Assembly (NCBI GenBank): GCA_017590115.1
Contig: JAGGNK010006449.1
Coordinates: 744,001-808,000, forward strand
Direction of reading: 5' to 3'
Length of the DNA stretch: 64,000 bases
Origin: Montifringilla adamsi
Lineage: Eukaryota; Chordata; Aves; Passeriformes; Passeridae
Positions 47,979-59,600 of this stretch are shown in pieces. Every line of letters begins with the position of its first letter. Within the stretch, counting starts at the first letter, position 1. The translations under genes and the position numbers were made by a program. The notes beneath the pieces are model-generated. The model made no database searches and had not been told where the DNA came from. It saw only the letters and a program-made list of their open reading frames with translations.

Positions 47979-48575
47979 TGTGAAAAACATTCCTGTGAAA
48001 ATTCCTGTTTACTCTCCTGTGAAAATTTAAAAGGTTTAATAAAGGACAATAGTAGACAAAGATAGTAAAGCAAGGATTATGGCCCAAGAGCACACTGATA
48101 TCTTCGGGGATACCCCTTAAACACCTTTTCCCTTACGTCAGCCTGTTGCATATTCATAGACCCTTATGTATAATAAACTTTTTCCCAAACTAGTTTACAT
48201 GATCTAAGAATTGTTTAGCATATCTCCTCCCTGGAGCCACCTTTTTAGAGCATGGGTATTCCTTGGTTGTGGTTTTAGTCCTTTTTTATCACCTCCAGTT
48301 TTTGGGCCTTGGTCCACACTGCCTTCAGACCGCGAGTGTTGATAGTTGGCAGATCTGTACAGGTGTCCTCATCCTGTGTTCATTGGGTGTTATCCCATCC
48401 CAGCAGGCATTTTAACACAAGCATACTTATATCAGCTATTTCACTGCTATGTCTAAGCTTAATTAATACCAGAAATAAAATCTATATCTTTGTAACAAAG
48501 TTACTCTAACACTACCCACATAAAATCCGTTTCAATATTTACAAAAAGTCAATATTATAATAGGTACCTATAACA
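47979..48575 (-). mobile_element. LTR (family A), minus orientation
   Basis: Same family and orientation as 38,016-38,598, sharing GTTGATAGTTGGCAGATCTG and TTTAATAAAGGACAATAG on the plus strand. It was inserted at the 3' tail of a CR1. No matching target duplication was found. Confidence 0.82.
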
Positions 48576-48699
48576 CTAGGATTTGCTGAACCTCTGACTG
48601 CCATCTGATGCTCAGATGCTGTCCAGGTGCACTACACAACTGCAGCTGGTGGCGAGCCTCTACTTCTGTGTGTGTGGGTTTATCATTAGGAAAAGGTAC

Positions 48700-48970
48700 A
48701 GGACAGAGTATCTGAGATGGAGGGAAGAGAGAAAACAAGCAGAGAGACAAGAAAGTAAGAAGAGACAGAGAGTAAAAGGGGCAAAGCAAAGAGGAAAGAG
48801 AAGAAAAGAGAGAGAGAGGTGGAGAGGGAGCAGGACAGATGGCCAAGAGAGAGGGAGAGAGAAAAGAGGCAGGGGAGTGAGCAAAAGAGAGAGAGGGTGA
48901 GACCCAGACAAAGTCAACACAAAACACAAACAAAAAAGAGTAAATCACAGCAAAGAAAGAAAGAAGAAAA
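48700..48970 (+). repeat. Purine-rich GAGA-type low-complexity tract
   Basis: Nearly all A and G on the plus strand, with many GAGAGAGAGAGG and AGAAAAGAGAG words. Confidence 0.88.
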
Positions 48971-49036
48971 AGAAAAATCTTTATTACAATATCATAGCAT
49001 TACTTATTTTCAGTTACACTTCCTCAGATACACTTC

Positions 49037-49553
49037 TGTGCAGTTTAGTCATGTGACAGCTCACTATTTTAAAATTTTATAAAAGTTTATTAAGGGATAA
49101 AAGGGATAAAATGCAGTGCTGGGGTGCTTGGCTATTTGCCAAAAGCACATGGTTAACTTAGCAACATGTTCTCTATATGCTGTTACATTACAGGGGGTAC
49201 AAGCATATTCATAAGAGTTTATACATATTCAAACATTCCTTTGAGTTTACGTGTTCTTTTCCTTGTTTTAATCTTTGACTTGTCTTCATGCCATCTTGTA
49301 GATTAAACCAATATATTAAACCAATATATTTTGTTTCTTCTTGTGGTTCCATCCTTTTGTATTTTTACTCCCTGATAAAGAGGGATCAATAAATTCTTCT
49401 CTTTTTTTGGTGCTCTGTTTTTTGTTTCCATTATCTTGACGATAAGATAAAAGATGATGATAAGATAAGATAAGATAATGTGGGAAATCACCCACAATTA
49501 TTTCACACCATTTTCTGAGTTAGTTACATGAAAAAGCATTTTAGCATTTCACA
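49037..49553 (-). mobile_element. LTR-like element, minus orientation
   Basis: The minus strand has CCCTTAATAAACTTTTATA as polyadenylation signal, ends CTAAACTGCACA, and opens near TGTGAAATGC or TGTGAAATAATT. This LTR-like layout differs from families A and B. The 5' end is ambiguous by about 46 bp and no target duplication was found. Confidence 0.55.
49447..49480. repeat. (GATAA)n microsatellite
   Basis: GATGATAAGATAAGATAAGA run within the LTR-like element. Confidence 0.85.
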
Positions 49554-49805
49554 GTCTCTACTATACTACAGTCTAAGATAGGATATATTACACTACTATT
49601 TATAAAATCTATATGGTATATGCATAAATTGACAGATTATACTATATCAAAAGCAGTAATTTCAAATTGTACTCTATCAGGATTTTTGTGATCAATTATA
49701 CCTTGCAAAGCAAAAGTTAATACATAAATCGAAAGCCAATAACTATATTTGTTATTTATATCAGTCATTTGAGAGTAAAATTTGATATCAGTTTCAATAC
49801 AGATA

Positions 49806-49865
49806 AATACAAGAGCACAGAGTGACAGGACAAAAGGGAATGGCTTCAAACTGGTAGAAGTTTTC
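49806..49865 (+). mobile_element. Small CR1 internal fragment
   Basis: AGCACAGAGTGACAGGACAA and GGGAATGGCTTCAAACTGG match the CR1 segment upstream of the 3' UTR. Confidence 0.65.
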
Positions 49866-50110
49866 AGAGGAGCTCTAATTTGCCAAATGTGCTTCTTCTA
49901 CCTCAGAAAGGAGCATGATGAAATCTTGCAGGACTGGTGAGGACAAACTGGGAGATGTTGGTGGCAAGTGGGTTTTTTTCCTTTCTATTCTGTTGAAAAA
50001 GGGGGTGTGGCAGCCTGGGACCAAGGAATATTGATGGCAAAGTGCTGATGGGTGACAGAATCCACCTGACAGCAATGTTTATCCCCTTCCCTGAGGCTGC
50101 AAGACCTGCT

Positions 50111-50131
50111 TCTGTGTGTGTGTGTGTGTGT
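50111..50131. repeat. (TG)n microsatellite
   Basis: About ten TG units upstream of the FHAD1 promoter region. Confidence 0.95.
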
Positions 50132-50199
50132 TAGCATGACATGAAATAAAAAGATAAGTAAAATAAAGGCAAAAAGTCCTAGCAGGTGGCAGGGCCCCT

Positions 50200-50551
50200 G
50201 AGGGGTTTGGGATACACATTCCCACGTGTGTCCCCAGCTGATGGGATCGCTGTGGCCACGCCGGCGCAGAGCTGTGTTGTGCTGCCGGGACAGTTGCTTG
50301 GAAAAAGAAGGAAAAAAAAACCCTAAACAAATCGAAGAGGAAAAACTCACCCAGGCAGGCAGCAGCAGGCTCCGGCGTGGCCGAGGTTTCCAAGGCTACT
50401 GCAGCCACACTGCCAGCTGGGACACGGCCGCTTTTGGGGTCGTTTTGTACAATGTCTAGTGTTTGAGGTGGTAGAGCCACTCGTGGCTCAGGTTGTGTGT
50501 TGGGGGGGAAATTGCTGAGGGTTTATTTGTTTGGTGCAAGCCTTGCCAACA
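50200..50551 (+). promoter_or_regulatory. Probable FHAD1 promoter and 5' leader
   Basis: This is the unique, moderately GC-rich stretch directly upstream of the FHAD1 start codon, after a TG microsatellite. Two elements resemble the RFX X-box GTNRCC-type palindrome. GTTTCCAAGGCTAC at 50,386-50,399 matches about 12 of 14 consensus positions, and GTTGCTTGGAAAAA at 50,293-50,306 about 11. RFX control would fit a gene expressed in ciliated cells. The transcription start is not visible; this is inference. Confidence 0.45.
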
Positions 50552-50647
50552 ATGCGAGCTTTCTTGAAGAGCTCGGAGGGATGTTTCCAGCTGAAATCCT
50601 ACACCACGACCATCGGGAGCCACAGAGGGGCCGACATCGTCCTGCAG
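50552..50647 (+). CDS. FHAD1: FHAD1 exon 1 (residues 1-32)
   Basis: Starts at ATG 50,552-50,554 (A at -3) and ends CTGCAG/GTAGGG, phase 0. It encodes the first FHA strands, including TTTIGSH. The codon at 50,618-50,620 is AGC (Ser) where FHA domains normally have Arg after the Gly. Confidence 0.92.
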
Positions 50648-53600
50648 GTAGGGCCGAGGCAGCTGAGAGCTGAGCATCCTAAAATGGGAGGGGGATGGAG
50701 GGAAGGGCAGGGGATGTGCTGGAGCCCTCCGTGCAAAGTGTGGAGTACCAGTTTGTGCTGGGACTGACGGCCAGGAAAGGGGTTTGGCAAAGCAGGAATG
50801 AACCTGGAGCCGCCTCCAGCACCGTTCCCTTCCTGTCCCCTGCCTGCTCCCAGTCTGCAGGGGTAGCAGATCGCCATGCAGCCCTGGAATTCTCCGCCTC
50901 AGACAACAGCTTCATCCTTCAGGACTTCAACTCCCCCCACGGCACCTTTGTCAACAGCTGCCAGGTCCAAAACGCGGCCGTCAGGGTGAGGCCGGGGGAC
51001 ATCCTGAGCTTCGGCACTGCAGGAGCATCCTTCGAGCTGGTGCTGGATGGGGGTGCCCAGGTAGGGGTGGGGATGCCCAGGGAAAGGTGCCCAAGAAAGG
51101 GTGGATGCCATGGCCCCTGGAAGGATGCCCGGGCAAGGGTGGGTGGGGATGTGCAGGGAAAGGTGCCCGGGGAAGGTGGGTGGGTGGGTGCTGATGCCCA
51201 GGGAGGGCTCCAGAAGCAGGAACTCGCTCCCAGCTCATCTGGAGATCCTGAGGAAAGGTGCCAAAGGTGAGCGTCAGCAAAGTCCACAAACTCCAGAGGT
51301 TTATGTCCAAAAAGGAGACAGAGGAATCCTTCGTCTTTATTCAGATAAATAATTCTCCCAATTCATCTCCCAGATAAATTATTCTCCCAATAAAGGGCGA
51401 GAGTCCACTGGGACATGTGCCCCTGGGGTTTTCTCTCTCTCGGGGTTTCGGGGGGCACAGCCTCCTTTTATCCTAACTCCCGGCCGCATGTTGCCCTCTT
51501 CCTTTTCCCACTGGCCGAGGTACTGGGAAGATACAGCCTTCCCGAACCACCTACCACATATTTTCCCCTTGAACCTACTGTTTTGCCACAAAGTTCAGGA
51601 GTTCAGGCTTGTGCAGACCCTTGCCTATCTCAGGAGCCGAGCTGTCTGGGCTCTGCAACAAAACTGCCCAAAGTCAATAGAGACATTAAGACCCATTTCA
51701 AAGACATCAACACCCATACGTTCACCCATCAAATTATTTGTAAAGACATTAGCACGCATCTTTCCTGTCACGGGGGAGGAGGAAATTAAAAGCTGGAGCT
51801 CCCTCTGCTGAAGAAACTCAGGCAGTTCGGTAGGAAAATGGAAAAGCACAGGACAGAGATGCATTAGCAAAGGAAGACCTGGAAAATGTCCTTTCCCTCT
51901 CTTTGCATTTTATGTTTCTTCCCAAGCCACTTAACAAGAGAGAAGCTGGGTTTCAAATAAAACATAGAGGAATGGATAATCCCCAGTAATATTTTTGTTG
52001 TTTTGGCTCTTGAAGAATCCAAGATGCTGCCTAGGTAAAGCTAGATTGTGCTGGAGCAGTGAGCAGTTGAATTCCCAAAGGCAGGTGAGCACAGAACTGG
52101 GTCTGCACAACAATGCAGAGCCTGTCCATGGGGTGCCTTTTCCTCACCCTGGGATCCCCCTTTGGAGGGGCAGCTCTGAAGCCTGACCCTGCTGCCTGCA
52201 GGGAGGGAACCACCTCACTGTGAAGTGTCTGACAAGGGCAGGGATCCCTCCTCTGAGTCTGAGAGAAGGTGCTGTGCAGAGAAGCACACCCAGCTGGTAA
52301 TCACACCCTGCCTGCCCAGACAGGAACTCTGTCAGGTTTTTGTGCCATTCTGCTGGGAGCCAGTGCCATGGGCAGCAGCAGGAGCAAAGCAGCAGGGCTG
52401 GGATGTGCCCTGGGAGAAGGGAAGGTGCTGGAGGTGCAGGGAGCCTGCACTGGGCTCTGGGGCTCTGTTAACAGTGGGGTTTGAGGGACCCACACCGGGT
52501 CCAACCCCACTGGCAGATGTTTAATACAGCTCTTGTCACTGAGACCTTGGTGGTGGCTTGTCCCCACTGTCCTGGAAAGCTCTGCTCTTTAGGAGAACAG
52601 CACACAGTGTCCTAATTGCCAATCTGACAGGCTCAGCTGATGCAAAGACAGGAACACAATGAGAGGCTTTGGTTTGCCTGGGAGAATGGGAGAAACAAAT
52701 GGAATAGGACCATCTGTGAGCCAGGAGAGCTGTGAAAGGAGTGCTGCTCGATGGTGCAAATGATGTGCAGAATTAGGGCAGTCAGATGGAGAGGGAAAAG
52801 TTCAAAAAGCAGAAAACCCCAATAATTTTCTTCTGTTTCAGCAAAGCATCTGGATGCCCTGATTCAAATCTGATCCTTGCGTAATGGAAATGGGAAAAAT
52901 CTAAAATTGTGCTTCTGCTGAGATCTGTGCCTGGGTTTTCTACAACACAGTGCACATGAATCCAGGGCTAAAATATTTCCTAAAATCTTGCAGATAACTT
53001 GGTACTTTCCCACCACAGATGTCCTGTCCTCCTTTGAAACGTCGCATGGGGTGGAGTGGGCAGCTCCAGGTGGTTGCAGAGCCCAAACCCTGGACTCCTG
53101 CATCTCCTCTGTGCCTGCCCTCGCTGAAGGGGCAGCTGCCCCCCGACTCCCTGGGCAGAGGGGCCCCCAGAGCCCCTGGCCACGGGCCCCATCTGGTGCC
53201 ACCAAGGCGACCTGCGAGTGCCCGGGACAAGAGCACAGCCAGTGCCACCTCTCTGGACACCTCCAGCAGGACCTCTGCAGTGAGGCCAGGTACTCCATGA
53301 TGCCAAAACCAGCCATTTGTGTCCTGGTGTCCTCACAGAGCCACTTGACTGGAGCAGAGCAGTGACAAGTGTTGAGCAACTGGGTGCGAGTCATTGTCCC
53401 CTGGAGCTGATCAAAATCTGTGTGTGGTCCTGGGTGGCATTTGGGTCAGGGAAGAAATGAGCTGTGCCATCCCAAGGGGAATGCTGTTGCCCTTGCAGAG
53501 GGACATTTTCTCCTCCTTTTTCCTGGTGTGGGACCCAGAAGGGCCATGACTGACTTTATCTGCACCACTGACTCCTGTGCCTGTTCCTGACTCCTGTGTA

Positions 53601-56600
53601 AAGTGGTTTTTTCCCCCTCCTTTGAAGTGACTGTCTCCAGTGAAAGCGCTTTAAAATAGATCTGTATCCAATACACCTCTGGAAATAAAGTATGTGATAG
53701 ATCAGGGCAGAGGTGAGGGTTTGGCCTGGAGAATGTGACATTTGCCATGGATGTTGTGGCCTGGTGCACAGTGCTGTGCTTTTCCTGCTGTGGGGTTGGG
53801 ATTTTTGAGCTGTCATAAGCAACACAAAGTCTGCAGTGAGACAGCACCATGCAGTCCCAGTGCTGAACTGGAAACCTCAGGGCAAAGGGAGGGATACACA
53901 CAGCCAGGCAAAGGGATACACACAGCCAGGGTAGCACAAACTCCTTTTTATCAGAACAGCCCAAAGGATCTCCATGCCCTAATGGGGGAAGACAAAAAAG
54001 CACAGCTTTCTGGGGGGCTGGCCAGTGCTGAAAAATAAGGGTAGCCTCTCTCTGCTGTGTCTCTGCTGCTTTTAGGCTGTTTTAGTTCCCAGTGGTGAAT
54101 TAACTTTCTCTTCTGTGCAGATTGTTTGCAGTATAAGTATTTTGCAGTCTTTTTTTTTTTGTTTCTCTGCTGGTTGTGAAGTGAACTCATGCCCTGAATA
54201 GTGGCCACTGCCTTGGAGTAGTTTTGGGACAAGGGAAAAGGGTGCTGCAGGGAGCATTTTTGCTGCCTGCAGCCACCTGTCATGCTGATAATTTGCTTTC
54301 TTCCAGTTTCAGCCAGCTTCTCAGGTGATGGTGGAAGCAGTGTGGGGAGAGCCCCTCCCCTGGGGCCTCACAAGGTGGATCTCCTCCTGCAGGGGAAGGT
54401 AATGCTGAGGAGAGAAGGAGGGAGTGAGGACCCTGTCCTGGTCCTTGGAAAAGCAGGTGAATCCTGCCAAATGTCTGTGACCCACCAGGAGTCCCAGCAG
54501 GGTGTGGGGGCTGCCACCAAAGCAGGTGGATGGGGACAGTGGGTGGCTGGAGGACGTGGGAAACCGGGGACAGCAGGTCCCTTGCTGATGGCCTTGAGTT
54601 GGTAGCCCTGGGCAGGGGGTCTGGAGCTTCTGTGGCTGCAGAGTGACCAGTGGAACCTGAATCTGCCAGCAGGGTGAGAAGCTACTGGAGGAGGAAGTGG
54701 GTCACCTTTTTGGTTTGGAAACACAGTTAAAGGGGAAGGATGTGGTGATGAGAGACCTACAGGAGGAGATCGCAGCCATGGCAAAGAAACTGGCCCAGGC
54801 AGCAGTGAGGAACGAGGCTGAGCTGACCCAGAAGCTGCTCACCTTCAACCGAGAGCTGGGAGCCCAAACACAGGAGATCAAAGCCCTGAGGGAACAGGTA
54901 CTGGAGGCTTCCATAGTCACTGAGCAGGGAAAACACCTCTCAGGTACAGGTGTGTTTGTGGGGTAATACCCAGGTTTGGGCAGGAGAGGTTTGCGTGTCT
55001 GAAATCAAGGGAAATGAGGGAGAGAGGTTTCCTTCCTTCCTTCCTTCCTTCCTTCCTTCCTTCCTTCCTCCCTTCCTCCCTCCCTCCCTCCCTCCCTCCC
55101 TTCCACCACTTGCTCCCTCCCACCTCTGGCATTAGGATTTCAGCAGGAACAGCCAGAGCACATTTAGGATGGTATTTGAAGATGCTAAAGAGTGGTCCAA
55201 CCAAACCACAAGTGCCAGATGACCCTCCCTGAAGGATCTGTAGCAGTCAATGAACGTTGTTGTGAGGAGCACAGGTAAATCTGTATTTTGCAGATCAACG
55301 ACCTGCAGAAAGGCCCAAACCAAATTTTCAGCCATTCCCTCCATGAAAGAGACCTGGAGATCGGGAGGCTGCAGAGGGAAAGTGAGAAGTTGAAGAGGGA
55401 CCAGGCTTTGACTGCAGGTTTTGTATCCCTGGAGCTTTGGGTCAGGGCATGAAGCAGTTTGGGACTGGCTCTGGATAAGGAGCAAGCATTGGCCAAACTG
55501 TACAGGCAACAAATCATTCCTAGTGCCCTGTGGGAAGGGACCCTAAAGAGCTCCTCATTCCACCCCCTCCCATGGGCAGGGACACCTTCCACTATCCCAG
55601 GCTGCTCCAAGCCCCATCCAACCTGGCCTTGGACACTTCCAGAGATGGGGCAGCCACAGCTTCTCTGGACACCTGTGCCAGGGCCTCACCACCCTCACAG
55701 GGAAGATTTGCTTCCCAATATCCCATCTAAATGTCACACCTGGGTGACCTCTAACCAGAGTTCTTTTCCTCAGGTCTGGTGAGCAACATGCAAAGAGAAC
55801 TCCTGCAAAAGGATCAGAAAATCCAGCAACTTCAGCAAGAGACTGAAAAACTGAATAAGAAAAACCAAGAGAAGGACAATCAGCTGGCAGTGGTTTCAGC
55901 CAAGGTTGGTAGCACTAATTAGGGGCTCAGTAATTTATGACCCCCTGCTTGACATGGGGGATTAAGGTGGGAAAGCAGGTGAGAAGGGTCGTGCTTCTCT
56001 CTGGTGAGGACAGCAGCAGCTGTATCACTGGGATATAGTGGTGATGGTCCCTTGACCATGTCCGGGTGTGCCAGGATGCCCACGGATCAGGGTCTCCTTC
56101 CCCAGCTGGATCTCCCTCCTTGCTCTGCATCAGGTACTGTGTGCCCTGGACTCCTGTGAGCACAGTAGCTGTTTGTAGACACAAAATATTCCTGCCAAGG
56201 TCCTCCCGAGGAGCCATGTCACTGTGCCATGGGACTCCCTGTGGCCCAGCCTGGATTTGTCCTTAAAGAAGGTGGCTTGTGCAGCAGCAATTTGTTCCTC
56301 TGCATGGGCAGCTCCTCAACTGGCAGAGCTGCACTGGGAGCATGATAAGGGCAGACTGTGCTGGCTGCAATGTGCCAGGAGATCACAAGGATTGACTTGT
56401 GAGTCGTAGAATTGCTGAGGTTTGAAAGGACCTGTAAGATCAGCGAGTCCAGCCATTATCCCAGGACCACCAAGGCCACCACTAAACTATGTCCCCAAGT
56501 GTCTTTTAAATCCCTACAGAGATGGCAACTCGACCACTGCCCTGGGCAGCCTGTGCCAGTGTCCCATTCACAGCAGGAGTGATGGTATCACTGCCCTGAT

Positions 56601-59600
56601 GGTTATTTTTCTTGGTTGCCATTCCTTCTAGTGCTCAAGAATTAAAGAAGAAACAAAGCATGAACTCAGAGAGCAAGAGCTAATCTCCTGCAGAAATGTG
56701 AGTCAAAAGTCATTTTGGGTAAGGAGTGGCTGCAGGAAAGCATCAACAATGGAATAATTAATTGAGCACTGTAAGGGAGCTGTTTGGAACTCAGCTCTTG
56801 TCCTGAAAGGCACATAATGGGCATAAGTCCTGGGGAAGTGTAAATTCTGTTGGATCTGCAACGCTGGTTTACAGTGTGAGGGGGAGGGTGGGGGAGAGGG
56901 GGCTTGGGGGGGATGTGATTGGAAATCAGATTGAATTCCACTTGTAAGCTGATATAACCACAGTAAATACAGGTTAGAAGAGAATTCCAGTAAACAAAGC
57001 GAGTTAGATGGGCAGAAAATCTTTCTGATGAGTGAAGGTCATCCAGAGGGGCAATGCCCAGCTGCCCTGGTGAGACCCCCCACCCTCCCCGGGCTCTTGC
57101 AGCGCATCGAGGAGCTGGAGCGGGACCTGCAGGGGCTGCAGGGGGAGATCCGGAAGCATGAGAGTGTCCAAAAGCAACTGGCTGAGAAAGCCAAGGTACT
57201 GTTGGCTGCAGGGGACACACAGAGGGCAGGTGCCATCATCCCAGAGGGGTGGGACGGGGACCAGCAATCCCTGGGAGCACAGGCTGGATGGGCAGGGCAT
57301 CCAACTGTCCTGAGCTCTACCCTGGACCCCGATGGAAGAAGAAAAACAGATGGCAGAGTGCCCTGTGTGGGTGTTGGGTGAGGAAGTCAAGGATGGACAA
57401 TATCCCAGGGGTGAAACCCAGACAAAAGGGTTGTCCCTAGGAAGGGTCGATGCTGCAAGCCCACTCCCTGCACCAGGATTGCTGTCTGTCTCCTGGTATT
57501 CCAAAGGCACATTTGGACTTGTCTGATGGGAACAGTGGTTGAAATGGCCATGGCATGGTTTTGGATGTCACTCTGAGATGCCAAAGCTCCTGTTGCAGGC
57601 AGAGGAGGAGCTGAAGGCAGCGTGGTCCCAGCAGGCGGGGCAGCTGCGGGAGATGGGGCGCAGGGAGCGCCTGCTGCGCTCTGACGTGCAGCGAGCGGGG
57701 GAGCAGGTAGGGATGGCAGGGATGGGAACATCACCACTGGGGCCGTGAGCAGCACAGGGGTGCAGCTTCCCATGGGGAATATGTGCCGTGGAAACAGAAA
57801 CCCAGAGTCCTGAGCACCAAACCCTGGCACGGGGCTTGTCTTGTCACTGGGTGAAGTATAAAAGGCTTATCCAGAATTTGTGTGGGCAGCATGGACAATG
57901 TAGCAGTTTAATAGCATACAGAAAAGGAATCTCTGCTCTTAGTTATGCTGTCTGGGAGCCACACCAACCTTCCTCAGTGTCTGGGTAATGCTGCTGTGGG
58001 CAGGGACAGCCCTTTGCAGATAACATCACACTAGATGTGGACCATCAGTGATCAGCAGAGCAGCTGTTAATGATTCGTGGTGTTTGTTTCTATGTGTTGA
58101 TCCCTGCTGCAGCTGGAGTCCTTCAAGACCCAAGTGATGCAAGTCTTTTCTCCATCAGCAGCTGGCAGCACAGGGAAACCTGTAACAGAGCAGCAGGTGA
58201 GTTTGGCCACCAGCTCACAGAGATGTTCAGAGCCTGCAAAGCCCGATGCCTTGTGGCAGCTGCTGCAGAACAGCATGGTGCCTGCTCCATGTGCAGTAGG
58301 GCTGCAGCATCCAGGCTTCTCCAGAGGAGGATTTGGGCTGTGGCTGTCCCAGGTTAATAGCACTGCTCCATTGTTACAGCAAAGCAGCCCCTGGCCGGAT
58401 AATAATTGGCACAGACTCCATGAATTCACAGAAGGCTGATCAATAATCTTTATTAAGAAACCCATTGCTTTTTTTATGCCCTAGTTCACTACAGGTAGAA
58501 TTAATTGATCTTTTGATTAAAACACCATCACCGTTGGCTAAGTAAGAAACCACTCTTTGGTAAACAAATATCCATAACACATTCCACATGTTCACAATAC
58601 CAGGTGCAGCAAGATAAGAATTGTTTCTCATTCTTTTCTCTGATCTTCTCACAGGCTTTCCCAGAACAATGCCTGGGAAAGTTGTGTGTTTCTCTCTGTG
58701 GCCAGAGAGCTGCTGCCACACTCCATGACATGAAGGGGACACTTCTTTTTTTCTCTCAAAGCTTGGAGGGAGTAAGTGTGGCTGCCAGACAAGCAGACAA
58801 GCCCAGGAGTCTGGTGTGGCTGCCAGTTTGCAGCAAGTCTCAGTTGTTGCTCTCTGAGACGATCCCTGGCCCCTCAGCTGGAAAACAGTATGAGTCTTAT
58901 CCTCGTCTTTCTTCACCCACTTTTGCCAGGTGATAGAGAAGGTCAGGCAGATCTCTGATGAGAACCAACAAAGTCATGAGAGAGAAAAGAGTCTGCAGAA
59001 GGAATTGAGCTCCAGGCTCACAAAGGAGATGGAGGTGTCTGCAAACATCGAGGTGTTCAAGAACTCCCTGCGGAAGCTCCAGGTCAGCTCTTTAAATACT
59101 GAGGACCAAATGGCTGCTGGGAAGTAGTAGCACAGGGTGTTGTGTTGGCCTGAGAAAAGGCCAGTGTAAAGATACAACCCTGAAACAAAGCATCATCCCT
59201 AAGTGTTCACGTTCCCAGGAGTTTGTCACAGATTCTCCATAAAGCCCCTCCTGTTCCACCCCCTGCCATGGGCAGAGACACCTTCCGCTGGACAAGGTTG
59301 CTCCAAGCCTCATCCAGCCTGGCCTGAGATGTTCAGAAATGTTGTGTCATTTGCCAGTCCCTGAAGGCCACTGACAGTGGAGACTGGCTTGTTCCCCACT
59401 GCTTCCATTTCTTCCAGGCTTGCCTGAGGAGCCCCTGCAGCAGTGCCAGCCTGCGAGGGGAGCTGGGGCAGCTGGAGCTGTTGTGCCTGGATCCCCCTGT
59501 CTCAGCCATCAGGACAGCAGTGGTGGACATGGCACGTGGTCCTCTCTCCTGGCTGGAGGGTGCAGAGCAGCTCCTGGGCAGCGCAGGGGTAGACCTGCAC

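Noticed and set aside
38016..48575. Full-length provirus bounded by the 38-kb and 48-kb LTRs
   Set aside because: The 38-kb LTR has its own CACAT target duplication on both sides, so it is a solo LTR, and no gag, pol or env sequence lies between.
52994..53018. Alternative acceptor (TTGCAG) 25 bp upstream for FHAD1 exon 3
   Set aside because: It shifts the frame away from the RRPASAR linker and the phase required by exon 4.
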